Shown: positions 27,728-37,605 of the stretch, piece after piece
How the letters are laid out: the number at the start of each line of letters is the position of its first letter
How positions within the stretch are numbered: position 1 is the stretch's first letter
NCBI GenBank assembly: GCA_963812945.1
Contig: CAWEXD010000007.1
Location: 1 to 64,000 of the forward strand
Direction of reading: 5' to 3'
Source of the DNA: DASRDR01 sp963812945 [NCBI: uncultured Candidatus Rokubacteria bacterium]
GTDB lineage: Bacteria > Methylomirabilota > Methylomirabilia > Rokubacteriales
DNA: 64,000 nucleotides
Notes under the pieces: generated by a model
The model's input: only the letters and a program-made list of their open reading frames with translations
Told to the model about the DNA's origin: nothing
Database searches by the model: none
Program-made: the position numbers and the translations under genes

Positions 27728-29629
27728 TCAGCCCTGGGGCTTGTTCTTGATGTAGCCGGCGATGACCTCGTTCATCGTGACACGCGCGTGGCCGATGCCC
27801 TCCTCGCAGAGGGCGAGGTCGATGAAGCCGACCTCCTTCTCGCGGGCGACCTTCTCGATGGCCTCGCGCGTCATGTCGCGCATGAAGCCCGCCGGCACGC
27901 GGTTCAGCCGCGCGACCGCGTCCTCGGTCCAGGTGAAGGCGCCGTTGGGGTCGGTCACGTCCTTCATGGTCGCCGGCGCGAACTTGGTGGTGGCGATCAG
28001 GGTCTCCCAGCCGTCGCCGAGCTTTTCCCGGCCGACGGTCTCCTCGATCAGCGGGAACGCGAGCTCCTTGGTGATCACGGGGATCTTCCGCGTGCGCGCG
28101 TACTTCTCGATCCGCGCCTTGGCGCGGCGCCGGAGGTAGGCGTCGGTCACCTCGCGGAGGCCCGCCCGCGCGTCGTTGGCCCAGCGCACGGTCACGCCGG
28201 GCATGACCTCCTCCTCGGCGATCCCGCCCTCCGCGGTCGCGATCTGCTCCACCGCCTGGCGGTCCACGTGGGTGAAGGCTTCCGGACCACCGGAGCAGAC
28301 CGGGCACTTCACGACGGGATTCGGGCCCTTGACGACGTAGCCGCAGACCGAGCAGATCGCCGTCACCGCGGCGTTCTCGGCCCGGAGCTTCGCCACCGCC
28401 AGGTCCTCGGCCAGGATCTGCATCTTCTCCGCCATGCGGCCCGGCATGAAGATGGCCATCGCCTCGTCGATCACCTTGGAGGTGATGACCGTGTGCCCCT
28501 GCTCGATCGCGTAGCGGAGGAGCGCCGTCCGCGCCACGCCCGCCACCTGCTCGGGAACCCGCTTCATCCGCTCCCGGGCCTCCTCGGTCCAGGCGATGAT
28601 CTCCTCGGCCTTGACGTCGAGAGGCGGGTAGTACTTGCCCCCCACGAGGAGCACGTTGCACGGCGCCAGGCGGAGGAGGTTCTCCGTGTTCGAGCCGAGG
28701 TCCGCCTCGCGCTCGTCGGAGTGCACCCCGATGCGGCCCATGATGAGCAGCCACGGCTGCTCCTTGCGGCAGAACTGGAGCATCTTCTCGAAGCACTTGC
28801 CGTCGAGCAGCGTGATCCCGAGATCGACTCCCTCGTCGGCCGCGAGCTTCCGGCCGATCTCGAGGTGCGACTGGTAGATCTTGGCGAGGCCCGTGTCGAT
28901 GATCTCCTCGTGCAGCTGCTCCTGCTCCTTGAACCGGAAGACCTTCGAGGCCTGCTCCGTCAGCACGCCGACGATCCCGTTGAACATGGCGTAATGGAGG
29001 TAGGGATCGTACACGGCAACCGCGTGGACCGGGCGGCGGAGGGCCTTGCCGAGGGCGATCCCGACCTTGAGCCCGTAGAACGACTGGGGGCTCCCGTCCA
29101 GCCCGACGACGATGGCGCCCTGCTGCGCCTCGAGCGGCTCCAGGTTCCGGATGACCAGGGTGTCGACCGACACCTTCCGGATGAACCGCTCGGTCACCGA
29201 GCCGAGCTGACTGTCGCGCACGGCGCCGAGGCCGAGGGCTCCCATCACCACGAGGTCGTAGTCCTTGCCCTGCACGTCCTCGATCAGCGCCTTGTAGTGC
29301 TTGCCGTCCATCATGCGGGGCTCGAACGGAAGGCCGGCGGCCTCGGTCTTCTTCCGCATGACCTCGAGGTACGAATCGGAGACCAGCTGGAGGCCCATCG
29401 CGATCAGGGAGTCGTGGATCTTCCGCTGGCGCTCGAGCTCGTGCTCGTCCCGGTACTCCTCCGGCAGCGTGTACTCCATCTGCTTGAAGCGGTAGTCGTG
29501 GAGCCGCGCCGCGTACACGTGGCAGCCGGTCAGCGTCGAGCCGAAGGCCCGGCCCAGCTCCACGGCCAGATCGATGGCGCGGTTGGAGTAGTCCGAGTTG
29601 TCGACCGGCACGTAGATCTTGCGGAACAT
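27728..29629 (-). CDS. Universal stress protein (two UspA domains) fused to PCP_red domains and a zinc ribbon
   Basis: 633 residues from ATG 29629, with AAGGAGG 5 bases upstream. UspA domain 1 covers ~1-147 (MFRKIYVPVDNSDYSNRA; ATP-loop-like VVMGALGLGAVRDSQLGSVT). UspA domain 2 covers ~150-318 (AIVVGLDGSPQSFYGLK, LIMGRIGVH). PCP_red domain 1 starts at Trp347. A rubredoxin-like zinc ribbon is near 426 (ICSVCGYVVKG...CPVCSG). PCP_red domains 2 and 3 start at Trp483 and Trp567. It is first in a four-gene operon with other PCP_red proteins. UspA domains bind ATP; a link to tetrapyrrole or redox sensing is inference. This architecture is typical of the Rokubacteria-like lineage to which I assign the window. 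Confidence 0.88.
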   Translation of the reverse strand: MFRKIYVPVDNSDYSNRAIDLAVELGRAFGSTLTGCHVYAARLHDYRFKQMEYTLPEEYRDEHELERQRKIHDSLIAMGLQLVSDSYLEVMRKKTEAAGLPFEPRMMDGKHYKALIEDVQGKDYDLVVMGALGLGAVRDSQLGSVTERFIRKVSVDTLVIRNLEPLEAQQGAIVVGLDGSPQSFYGLKVGIALGKALRRPVHAVAVYDPYLHYAMFNGIVGVLTEQASKVFRFKEQEQLHEEIIDTGLAKIYQSHLEIGRKLAADEGVDLGITLLDGKCFEKMLQFCRKEQPWLLIMGRIGVHSDEREADLGSNTENLLRLAPCNVLLVGGKYYPPLDVKAEEIIAWTEEARERMKRVPEQVAGVARTALLRYAIEQGHTVITSKVIDEAMAIFMPGRMAEKMQILAEDLAVAKLRAENAAVTAICSVCGYVVKGPNPVVKCPVCSGGPEAFTHVDRQAVEQIATAEGGIAEEEVMPGVTVRWANDARAGLREVTDAYLRRRAKARIEKYARTRKIPVITKELAFPLIEETVGREKLGDGWETLIATTKFAPATMKDVTDPNGAFTWTEDAVARLNRVPAGFMRDMTREAIEKVAREKEVGFIDLALCEEGIGHARVTMNEVIAGYIKNKPQG

Positions 29630-29666
29630 GAGGGCCTCCTTGATCAGCACTGGGCCGACGCGTTCG

Positions 29667-30431
29667 TCACTTGAGCTCGAACTCGAGGGCGACCTCGCCC
29701 CGCGGGGGCACCGTCACCTCCTGGGTGAGGACCCGCGGCGGGTCGTAGACGGGGCGCCCGTCCTTGTCCTTGCCCGTCACCAGCCAGCCTTCGTGCCAGG
29801 CGGTGACGCGGTAACGGCCCGGGGGGATCTCGTCGATGCGAAATTGCCCGCTGTCGTCCGAGACCGCGAAGTACGGGTTGTCCCGGACCACGATCCAGGC
29901 GCGCATGTGCGTGTGGGCGTCGCAGACCACCTCCACGACGCCCGGCTTCTTGATTCGCTGCGTGATGTCGACGACCTGGTCCTTGGTCGGGAGCGCGATG
30001 TTGAAGACCGTGAGGCGGTCGAGGAAGCCATGGGTGTTGTGCAGGATCGGATCGGAGTTCCGGATCCGCACCTTCGCGCCCGCCATCACCGCCGAGACGT
30101 GCGGCACGAACAGGCACTTGGCGTTGTCCAGCTCGAGCTCCGCGGCTCGCTTGCCGCGCTCGAGCCCCTCGATGGCGACCACGGTACCCCGGACCCCCTT
30201 GGTCGGCCCGACGACGAGCGCCTGGGACGGCTTGTGCTCGCCGCAGACGTCGGTGTTCTTGCGCACCGCCAGGGGCTCGATCTTCGGCGGCTCGCCGGGG
30301 AAGCGCACGCGGCCGACCAGGGTCCCGCCGTCCGCGACCGGCCCCTCGACGTAGGTCGCGCTCGGCCGGGCCACCCCGTGGAGCCCGAGGCCGAGGCCCA
30401 GGGCCAGCACCGCCACGCTTCGCCGCAGCAT
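29667..30431 (-). CDS. Exported cupredoxin-like/carboxypeptidase-regulatory domain protein (paralogue 1)
   Basis: 254 residues with a signal peptide (MLRRSVAVLALGLGLGLHGV). The central domain resembles plastocyanin-type cupredoxins of the group often named methylamine utilization protein: a His in SDPILHNTHGF and the ligand-like motif VVCDAHTHMRAW (Cys, His, Met). The C-terminal part is a carboxypeptidase-regulatory-like beta sandwich (DDSGQFRIDEIPPGRYRVTA). A copper-binding extracytoplasmic electron carrier is plausible. A second copy lies at 37743-38441 at the other side of the cytochrome oxidase genes; together they bracket the cox operon. Confidence 0.8.
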   Translation of the reverse strand: MLRRSVAVLALGLGLGLHGVARPSATYVEGPVADGGTLVGRVRFPGEPPKIEPLAVRKNTDVCGEHKPSQALVVGPTKGVRGTVVAIEGLERGKRAAELELDNAKCLFVPHVSAVMAGAKVRIRNSDPILHNTHGFLDRLTVFNIALPTKDQVVDITQRIKKPGVVEVVCDAHTHMRAWIVVRDNPYFAVSDDSGQFRIDEIPPGRYRVTAWHEGWLVTGKDKDGRPVYDPPRVLTQEVTVPPRGEVALEFELK

Positions 30432-30443
30432 CCTAGCTTCGCC

Positions 30444-30812
30444 TCACCCCGGCTCGCCCCCCCTCGGATCCACCAGGTGGTCGAGGGCGAGCCAGAGTGC
30501 CTTGCTGTAGCGGAAGGACCAGAGCGGGAAGAGGACCGCGAAGGTCCCCCAGACGCCGACCTGCCAGAGGGGTGCCGGCTGGAGCCACGTCTCGAGCAGG
30601 AAGTAGCCGGCCAGAGCGAGCCCGATCGTCAGGGCGTAGTTGATGTAGATCGCCCCGATGAAATACCCCGGCTCGCGCTCGAAGACCAGGCCGCACGCGG
30701 CGCAGCGCTCCAGCATCCGCACGAGCCCGGCGAAGAGCGGGGCGCGACCGCACCGCGGGCACCGGAGCAGGAGCGCCCGCCGGAGCGCCTGGGACGCGCG
30801 CGAGAGGTCCAC
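30444..30812 (-). CDS. DUF983 membrane protein
   Basis: 122 residues. An N-terminal zinc ribbon (LLRCPRCGRAPLFAG...CAACGLVFE) is followed by two transmembrane helices (GAIYINYALTIGLALAGYFLL and VGVWGTFAVLFPLWSFRYSKAL). This is the DUF983 pattern. Genes of this family are often found with heme-copper oxidase genes, as here, and may help assembly; the molecular role is unknown. Confidence 0.88.
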   Translation of the reverse strand: MDLSRASQALRRALLLRCPRCGRAPLFAGLVRMLERCAACGLVFEREPGYFIGAIYINYALTIGLALAGYFLLETWLQPAPLWQVGVWGTFAVLFPLWSFRYSKALWLALDHLVDPRGGEPG

Positions 30813-30840
30813 CCGGCGCCTCGCTCACCAGGCTACCCTT

Positions 30841-30920
30841 GGACGGCCTTCGGCCTGTGGGGCCCCGGCAGGAATCGATCGGACGGCCTTCGGCCTGTGG
30901 CGGCCTGTGGCGGCCTGTGG
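30841..30920. repeat. Direct repeats of an ACGGCCTTCGGCCTGTGG unit
   Basis: The 20-base unit GGACGGCCTTCGGCCTGTGG occurs at 30841-30860 and again, identical, at 30881-30900, followed by two more CGGCCTGTGG copies (30901-30920). The unit contains a small palindrome (GGCCTTCGGCC). A related sequence (GACGGCCTCCGGCCTGGGG) lies at 62632-62650 between two ribosomal protein genes, suggesting a dispersed intergenic repeat. It sits between the DUF983 and DUF420 genes. Confidence 0.7.
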
Positions 30921-30923
30921 CGA

Positions 30924-31337
30924 TCATCCATGGTAGAGCATCCAGTAGACCACCACCCCCGTCACCGACACGTAGAGCCAGAGCGGCAGCGTCACGCGCG
31001 CCAGACGGGCGTGCCGGCCGAACTGGGCCCGGAGCGCCCGGTAGAGCGTCGTCCCCACCAGCGGCACGATCACGATGGCCAGCACGGTGTGGGTGAGGAG
31101 GATCGTGAAGTAGACCGTCCGGATCCACCCGGCCCCGCCGTACGGCCGGGACCCCACCTGGGCGTGGTACGTCAGGTACGAGCCGAGGAACAGGACCGAC
31201 AGGCCCACCGCGGTCAGCATGCAGGCCCGATGGACTCTGACCCGTCCGCGCCGGATGGCCACGAAACCCGCCACCATGGCCACCGCCGCCGACGCGTTCA
31301 GCACGGCGTTGACCGTGGGCAGAACGGTGAGGGTCAC
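30924..31337 (-). CDS. DUF420 membrane protein (cytochrome oxidase assembly-associated)
   Basis: 137 residues with four transmembrane segments (LPTVNAVLNASAAVAMVAGF, RACMLTAVGLSVLFLGSYLT, TILLTHTVLAIVIVPLVG, LPLWLYVSVTGVVVYWMLY) and the family-typical histidines in VHRACM, YHAQVGS and LLTHTVLA. DUF420 includes proteins encoded in cox operons and required for oxidase maturation in Gram-positives (CtaM-like). It belongs to the minus-strand cox gene train. Confidence 0.88.
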   Translation of the reverse strand: MTLTVLPTVNAVLNASAAVAMVAGFVAIRRGRVRVHRACMLTAVGLSVLFLGSYLTYHAQVGSRPYGGAGWIRTVYFTILLTHTVLAIVIVPLVGTTLYRALRAQFGRHARLARVTLPLWLYVSVTGVVVYWMLYHG

Positions 31338-31368
31338 GAACCGGCGGGCCGCGGCGAGACCACCCGCT

Positions 31369-31698
31369 TCAATGCTTCGGCGCCTCGACCTTCTTGGTGG
31401 CGGCGGTCTGGTGCGGCATGTAGAGCGAGTCGGGCAAGAGCACCAGCACGAGAAGCGCGCCGATCAGCACGGGCGTCAGGGCGATGTAGCCCAGGGTCTT
31501 CGTCTCGAAGCGGAGATGCATGAAGTAGAGCGCGACCAGGGCGGCCTTCGCGGAGGCCATCGACACCAGCAGCACGCCGATGGCCAGCTTGCCAATCGGC
31601 AGGAAGATGACCGCGATCTCCACCACCGTCAGGACGGCGAGGTACCAGAAGATGGCCATGTAGCTCGGGCCGTGGTGCTCCGCGTGCGATTCTGCCAT
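31369..31698 (-). CDS. Cytochrome c oxidase subunit IV-like protein
   Basis: 109 residues with three transmembrane helices: MAIFWYLAVLTVVEIAVIFL, IGVLLVSMASAKAALVALYF and IALTPVLIGALLVLVLLPDS. MASAKAALVALYFMHLRFE is the characteristic segment of the prokaryotic subunit IV (COX4_pro/CtaF) family. It is a small structural subunit of the heme-copper oxidase in the cytoplasmic membrane. The N-terminus is His-rich (ESHAEHHGPSY). It is downstream of the two subunit III genes. Confidence 0.9.
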   Translation of the reverse strand: MAESHAEHHGPSYMAIFWYLAVLTVVEIAVIFLPIGKLAIGVLLVSMASAKAALVALYFMHLRFETKTLGYIALTPVLIGALLVLVLLPDSLYMPHQTAATKKVEAPKH

Positions 31699-31723
31699 GG
31701 CGTCCCTCCGTCGCCTCGCCCGC

Positions 31724-32347
31724 CTACAGGAGGTAGACGAACGTGAAGACCATGATCCAGACCAGATCGACGAAGTGCCAGTAGAGCCCGGCGACCTCCG
31801 TCACCATGTAGTTGTACTTCATGTCGGGGACCCGGCTGATCACCCGGAAGATGGTCAGCAGGTAGATCACGCCGGCGGTGACGTGCATCCCGTGGAAGCC
31901 GGTGATGATGAAGAAGCTCGCGCCGAAGAGCGTGGCCCCCCACGGGTTCCCGAAGACCAGGAGGCCGCGCTGGATCAGGTGCGTCCACTCGTAGACCTGG
32001 AGCCCCACGAAGATCGCCCCGCCGAGCGCGGTGAGCAGGACGAACATCTTCGCCCGGGGCAGGTCCGACTTCTTGAGGCTCTCCAGCGCCTTCACCATGG
32101 TGACGCTGGAGCAGATGAGCAGGAAGGTCATGGCCGCGGTGAGCGTGATGCCGAGCACCTGGGCTGGGTTCGGCCAGTCCGCGCTGCCGGCCCGGGCGGC
32201 GCCGTAGGAGGCCAGGAGCACGCCGAACCCCACGGCGTCGCCGGCCAGGAAGACCCACATCCCGAGCTTGCCCCAGCTCTCGGGCGTCAGAGGCGATTCG
32301 GCCGGCTCGACGGCCGGATGGTGCAGCGCGGTAGCTGCGTCGCTCAC
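31724..32347 (-). CDS. ctaE: Cytochrome c oxidase subunit III, copy A
   Basis: 207 residues with five transmembrane helices. It starts with a soluble segment, then SWGKLGMWVFLAGDAVGFGVLL. The family core is WTHLIQ, GATLFGASFFIITGFHGMHV and EVAGLYWHFVDLVWIMVFTF. The conserved EW/HxxH-type residues of subunit III are present. Subunit III stabilises the catalytic core and its proton uptake. A second, distinct subunit III gene lies immediately upstream (32370-33071). Confidence 0.92.
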   Translation of the reverse strand: MSDAATALHHPAVEPAESPLTPESWGKLGMWVFLAGDAVGFGVLLASYGAARAGSADWPNPAQVLGITLTAAMTFLLICSSVTMVKALESLKKSDLPRAKMFVLLTALGGAIFVGLQVYEWTHLIQRGLLVFGNPWGATLFGASFFIITGFHGMHVTAGVIYLLTIFRVISRVPDMKYNYMVTEVAGLYWHFVDLVWIMVFTFVYLL

Positions 32348-32369
32348 GATCCGCTCTCCTTCCGTGCGC

Positions 32370-33071
32370 TCATGCGAGGTAGACCAAGAGGTACAGCACC
32401 GGCCAGAGGGCCACCACGAAGTGCCAGTACATCGCGCAGCAGAGCAGCGCCGCGTGGCGCTGCCGCGTGAACCGTCCCTGCCGGGCCAGCCACAGGATCA
32501 CCGTCAGCCACGCGACCGCGCCGAGCACGTGGGCGGCGTGCACGCCGATGAGGGTGTAGAAGGTGGCGCCGTAGATCCCGGACGACACGCGAAGGCCGAA
32601 CTGCACGAGGCGCGTCCACTCGGCGCCCTGGATCACGACGAACAGGAAGCCGAGCCCCCAGGTCCGCCAGAGCCAGCGCCCGAGTCCCGCCCCATCGCCG
32701 GCCCGAACGGCCCGGAGCGCCTTCACCAGCGCCCAGCTCGAGGCCAGGAGGATCACCGTGTTCACCGCGGTCAGGCCGATCGGCAGCCGCGGCTGCCCCG
32801 GTGGCGGCCACACCGGCGCCCCCAGCCGCAGGTGGAGGAACGCGATCACGAGACCGCCGAAGAACATGGTCTCCCCGCCGAGCAGCATCAGCATGCCGAG
32901 GCGGGCGTTCGAGATCGGCGGCCCCTCGAAGCCCGGGCGCGGCTCGCCATCCCCGTTGCCCCCAGGGCCATCGTCGCGCGCCGGCGGGACCGGGGGACGC
33001 CCCCCCCGATCGGGCGCATCGTCGCGCGGGCCCTTCTCGCGGGGCGGAATCTCGAGGTCGAGCACCGCCAC
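32370..33071 (-). CDS. Cytochrome c oxidase subunit III-like protein, copy B
   Basis: 233 residues. The first ~50 residues are hydrophilic and Pro/Asp-rich, followed by five transmembrane helices with subunit III motifs (ARLGMLMLLGGETMFFGGLV, GAEWTRLVQFG, GATFYTLIGVHAAHVLGA, CAMYWHFVVALWPVLYLL). It is clearly related to copy A but distant; the GE (instead of GD) in helix 1 and the VHAAHV motif place it with the heme-copper oxidase subunit III superfamily. Whether both copies sit in one enzyme or serve two is unknown. Confidence 0.88.
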   Translation of the reverse strand: MAVLDLEIPPREKGPRDDAPDRGGRPPVPPARDDGPGGNGDGEPRPGFEGPPISNARLGMLMLLGGETMFFGGLVIAFLHLRLGAPVWPPPGQPRLPIGLTAVNTVILLASSWALVKALRAVRAGDGAGLGRWLWRTWGLGFLFVVIQGAEWTRLVQFGLRVSSGIYGATFYTLIGVHAAHVLGAVAWLTVILWLARQGRFTRQRHAALLCCAMYWHFVVALWPVLYLLVYLA

Positions 33072-33079
33072 GGCGGGCC

Positions 33080-33220
33080 TCAGTTCCGGAACCAGGCCAC
33101 GAGGCCGGACACGAGCATGAGCCCCACGATCCAGACGACCAGCCCGATCGCCGTCCGTCGGTTCCGCACCGGCAGGGGGACGGCGGCCACGGGCTCGGCA
33201 CGGGCGTCCCGGGCGGGCAT
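33080..33220 (-). CDS. Small single-pass membrane protein
   Basis: 46 residues from ATG 33220: a short basic N-terminus then one helix (AIGLVVWIVGLMLVSGLVAW), ending FRN. An in-frame GTG further upstream could add a few residues. It fits tightly between ctaB (26 bases) and the subunit III copy B gene (8 bases), so it is probably a small oxidase subunit or assembly factor. No sequence family recognised. Confidence 0.6.
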   Translation of the reverse strand: MPARDARAEPVAAVPLPVRNRRTAIGLVVWIVGLMLVSGLVAWFRN

Positions 33221-33246
33221 CGCGGGCGCGCGATCCGGCACGGCGG

Positions 33247-34200
33247 CTACCCCACCTTGTCCAGCGCCATGAGCGCCAGCAGGACGGGAAGGTAGATCAC
33301 CGACGCGAGGACGACCCGACGCGCGGCCACCGCGGAGGGCCGGAGCGCCTGCGCCATGCCGAAGACCAGGAACAGCGCCCCCAGGAGCAGGGCCCCGAAG
33401 AAGTAGACGCCGCCCGTGAGTCCCACGAGCGTCGGCAGGAGTCCGGCGGCGTGGAGCGCGAGGCAGCCGGCCACGATCTGCCGCTCCGTGCTCCCGCCGT
33501 CGGGATCGACCACCGGGAGGACGCGGATGCCCGCGCGCGCGTAGTCGTCCCGGTACAGCCGGGCAATGGCCAGCGTGTGGGGGAGCTGCCACAGGAACAG
33601 GATCGCGAAGAGGACCGCCGCGCCGACTCCGAGCTCCCCGCGGGCGGCGACCCACCCGGCCACCGGCGGCAACGCCCCGGGGACGGCGCCGAGCACCGTG
33701 GCCAGCGGGCTCACCCGCTTCAGTGGCGTGTAGAGCCCCAGGTAGAGCACGGCGATCACCGCGATGACCGCGGCGCAGCCGGTCCCAACCGCGACGCCCA
33801 GATACGCGACCCCGCCCGCGGTGAGGAGACCGCCGAACACCGCCGCTTCGCCCGGCTGGAGACGCCCGTCCGGCAAGGGGCGCCGCCGGGTGCGCTCCAT
33901 CCGCGCGTCCAGGTCGCGCTCCAGGAACTGGTTGAGCGCGAGGGTGCCGGCCGCCGCCAGCGTAGTCCCGGCGAGGAGGTGGATCAGCCGGGACCATTCC
34001 AGATCGAACCCGGCCCCGAGGTAGAAGCCGACGAGCGTCGTCAGGACCACCATCAGGACCACGCGCGGCTTGCCGAGGGCGACGAAGTCCGCCAGCCGCC
34101 GGCGCGTGGCGGCGACCGACACCTCTGGCATCACCGCCGGCACCACGGCGGGCTCGATGACCGGACTCGCCGCCCGGATGGCTTCGGTGCGCGACGTCAT
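33247..34200 (-). CDS. ctaB: Protoheme IX farnesyltransferase (heme O synthase)
   Basis: 317 residues. The UbiA-superfamily motif NQFLERDLDARMERTRRRPL (Asp-rich, divalent metal/prenyl diphosphate binding) and the second motif LYRDDYARAGIRVLPVV are present, with about nine transmembrane segments. The start region is ADFVALGKPRVVLMVVLTTL. It converts heme B to heme O in the membrane; CtaA then makes heme A for the aa3-type oxidase. ATG 34200 overlaps the ctaA stop (ATGA), so the two synthases are translationally coupled. Confidence 0.95.
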   Translation of the reverse strand: MTSRTEAIRAASPVIEPAVVPAVMPEVSVAATRRRLADFVALGKPRVVLMVVLTTLVGFYLGAGFDLEWSRLIHLLAGTTLAAAGTLALNQFLERDLDARMERTRRRPLPDGRLQPGEAAVFGGLLTAGGVAYLGVAVGTGCAAVIAVIAVLYLGLYTPLKRVSPLATVLGAVPGALPPVAGWVAARGELGVGAAVLFAILFLWQLPHTLAIARLYRDDYARAGIRVLPVVDPDGGSTERQIVAGCLALHAAGLLPTLVGLTGGVYFFGALLLGALFLVFGMAQALRPSAVAARRVVLASVIYLPVLLALMALDKVG

Positions 34201-35120
34201 GCCGCGGCCTCGGTCGAGACGAGGGGCTCGCGCCGGCGGCCGACGCTTCGGGCCCCGAGGGCCCGACGCCGGGCGAGCTGGAGGGCCAGGGCCACGGTGG
34301 CGCCGAGGATGAGCGCCCCAATGGCCCGGTGGAGCACGGGCAGCGCGACGACCGCCCCCTGGCCACCCGGCACCGCGAGGTCCGTGAAGCGGACGGCATA
34401 CGCGCCGAGACCCAGCGCCAGCTGGACAGCCAGGAGCCCCTTCACCGTCCGCGCCCAGAAGGTGAGCACGGGGTCCTCCCCGGCGCCGCGAAGCACCGCC
34501 AGGGCCAAGGCGATCAGCACTCCCGTCGTCAGGCCCGCGCCCGCCACGTGCCACCACAGGGCGGCCGCGTGGGTCGTGAAGGCGCCGAGGACGATCTGCC
34601 CGTAGACGACCGCCGCCGCCAGGCCCGCGAGCGGCGCGAGTCGACCGGCGCCCCGGGGCACGACCGCCGGCGCCTGCCATCCCGAACCCGTGATCACGGC
34701 GAGGCTCACCAGGAGCGCGAAGAACATCTGAGCGAGACAGCCGTGGACGATGGCCAGCGTGTCCTCGAGCAGGATGACCCGCAGCCCGCCGATGAGTCCC
34801 TGCACGGAGACGAGCAGCACGGCCAGGGCACCGAGCCACCGCACCCACCGGCGGGGCTCGCCGAGGGCCAGCGTCACGGCCAGGGCGATCGTCAGCGTCC
34901 CGATCGCCGCGCCGATCAGCCGGTGGCTGTGCTCGACGAGCACGCCCCCCACCATCTCCGACCAGGGAAAGAGGAAGGGATTGCGCCCGAACGTCGTCGG
35001 CCAGTCGGGCACCGCCAGCGCCGCGCCGGTGTTGGTCACGAGGCCGCCGGCCACGATCAGACCGACGGTCGCGCCCGCCGTGACGCACGCCAGACGGTGC
35101 GGCCACCCGGCACCGCTCAC
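34197..35120 (-). CDS. ctaA: Heme A synthase, COX15/CtaA family
   Basis: 307 residues from GTG 35120, with GGAGG 5 bases upstream. Eight transmembrane segments are expected. Conserved features are GGLVTNTGAALAVPDWPTTF, EHSHRLIGAAIGTL (heme-ligand His), IVHGCLAQMFFALL (second His), WWHVAGAGLTTGVL and VLHRAIGALILG. It oxidises heme O to heme A. It lies between ctaD and ctaB in the operon. Confidence 0.95.
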   Translation of the reverse strand: MSGAGWPHRLACVTAGATVGLIVAGGLVTNTGAALAVPDWPTTFGRNPFLFPWSEMVGGVLVEHSHRLIGAAIGTLTIALAVTLALGEPRRWVRWLGALAVLLVSVQGLIGGLRVILLEDTLAIVHGCLAQMFFALLVSLAVITGSGWQAPAVVPRGAGRLAPLAGLAAAVVYGQIVLGAFTTHAAALWWHVAGAGLTTGVLIALALAVLRGAGEDPVLTFWARTVKGLLAVQLALGLGAYAVRFTDLAVPGGQGAVVALPVLHRAIGALILGATVALALQLARRRALGARSVGRRREPLVSTEAAA

Positions 35121-35148
35121 CCGCGCCTCCCCTCCCCCGTGGCGGGCC

Positions 35149-36900
<1,752 letters not shown>

Positions 36901-36948
36901 CGCGTCCCTACCTCCCTCGCGAGAGGATCACTGTCCGGCCGGGCCGGT

Positions 36949-37605
36949 CTAGGAAGGCCACTTTTCCTTCAACCACTGCTGGTACGCCTCGGGGGTGTGG
37001 ACGAAGAGGTAGCCCTTCATCCCGGAGTGGCCGAACCCGCAGAGCTCGGCGCACGGGATCTCGTACTTCCCGGGCTTCGTGACCTCCACCCACTGCAGGA
37101 TCTCGCGGCCGGGCACCGCGTCCTGCTTGAACCGCGCCGCGGGGATGAAGACGCTGTGGATCACGTCCCGCGCCCGAAGGTGGAGCACGACGGGCTTCCC
37201 GATGGGGACGTGGATCTCGTTGTCGAGCGTCTGATCGTCGGCCGTGTCGAACTTCCCGTCCGGACCCGGATACTGCACCTCCCAGTTGAACTGCTTCCCG
37301 GTGACGCGGATGTGCAGATCCGACTCGGGGATGCGGCTCTTGATCTTGGTCCAGGCCGGAATCGAGAGGAAGGTGAGGACGATCAGGATCACCGAGGGGA
37401 CGATCGTCCAGACCATCTCGAGGGTCGTGTTGCCGTGGCTGTAGACCGCCCGCCGGCCCGGCCGCTCCCGGTACATCACCAGGAAGGCCACCAGCAGCAC
37501 CGTGACGAGCAGGAATACGGCGCCGGTGATCACGTAGATCAGGAAGAAGAGATCGTCGAGCTGCTGGCCATACGTGGCGATGTTCTCGGGGAACCAGCTC
37601 ATCAT
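36949..37605 (-). CDS. ctaC: Cytochrome c oxidase subunit II
   Basis: 218 residues. Two N-terminal transmembrane helices (LFFLIYVITGAVFLLVTVLL and EMVWTIVPSVILIVLTFLS) are followed by the extracytoplasmic cupredoxin domain. The CuA site is complete: His in VIHSVFIPAARF, and CAELCGFGHSGM with two Cys, His and Met. There is no fused cytochrome c domain, so it is an aa3- rather than caa3-type subunit. There is no signal peptide beyond the first helix. Electrons are expected from a c-type cytochrome or the cupredoxin-like proteins nearby. Confidence 0.96.
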   Translation of the reverse strand: MMSWFPENIATYGQQLDDLFFLIYVITGAVFLLVTVLLVAFLVMYRERPGRRAVYSHGNTTLEMVWTIVPSVILIVLTFLSIPAWTKIKSRIPESDLHIRVTGKQFNWEVQYPGPDGKFDTADDQTLDNEIHVPIGKPVVLHLRARDVIHSVFIPAARFKQDAVPGREILQWVEVTKPGKYEIPCAELCGFGHSGMKGYLFVHTPEAYQQWLKEKWPS

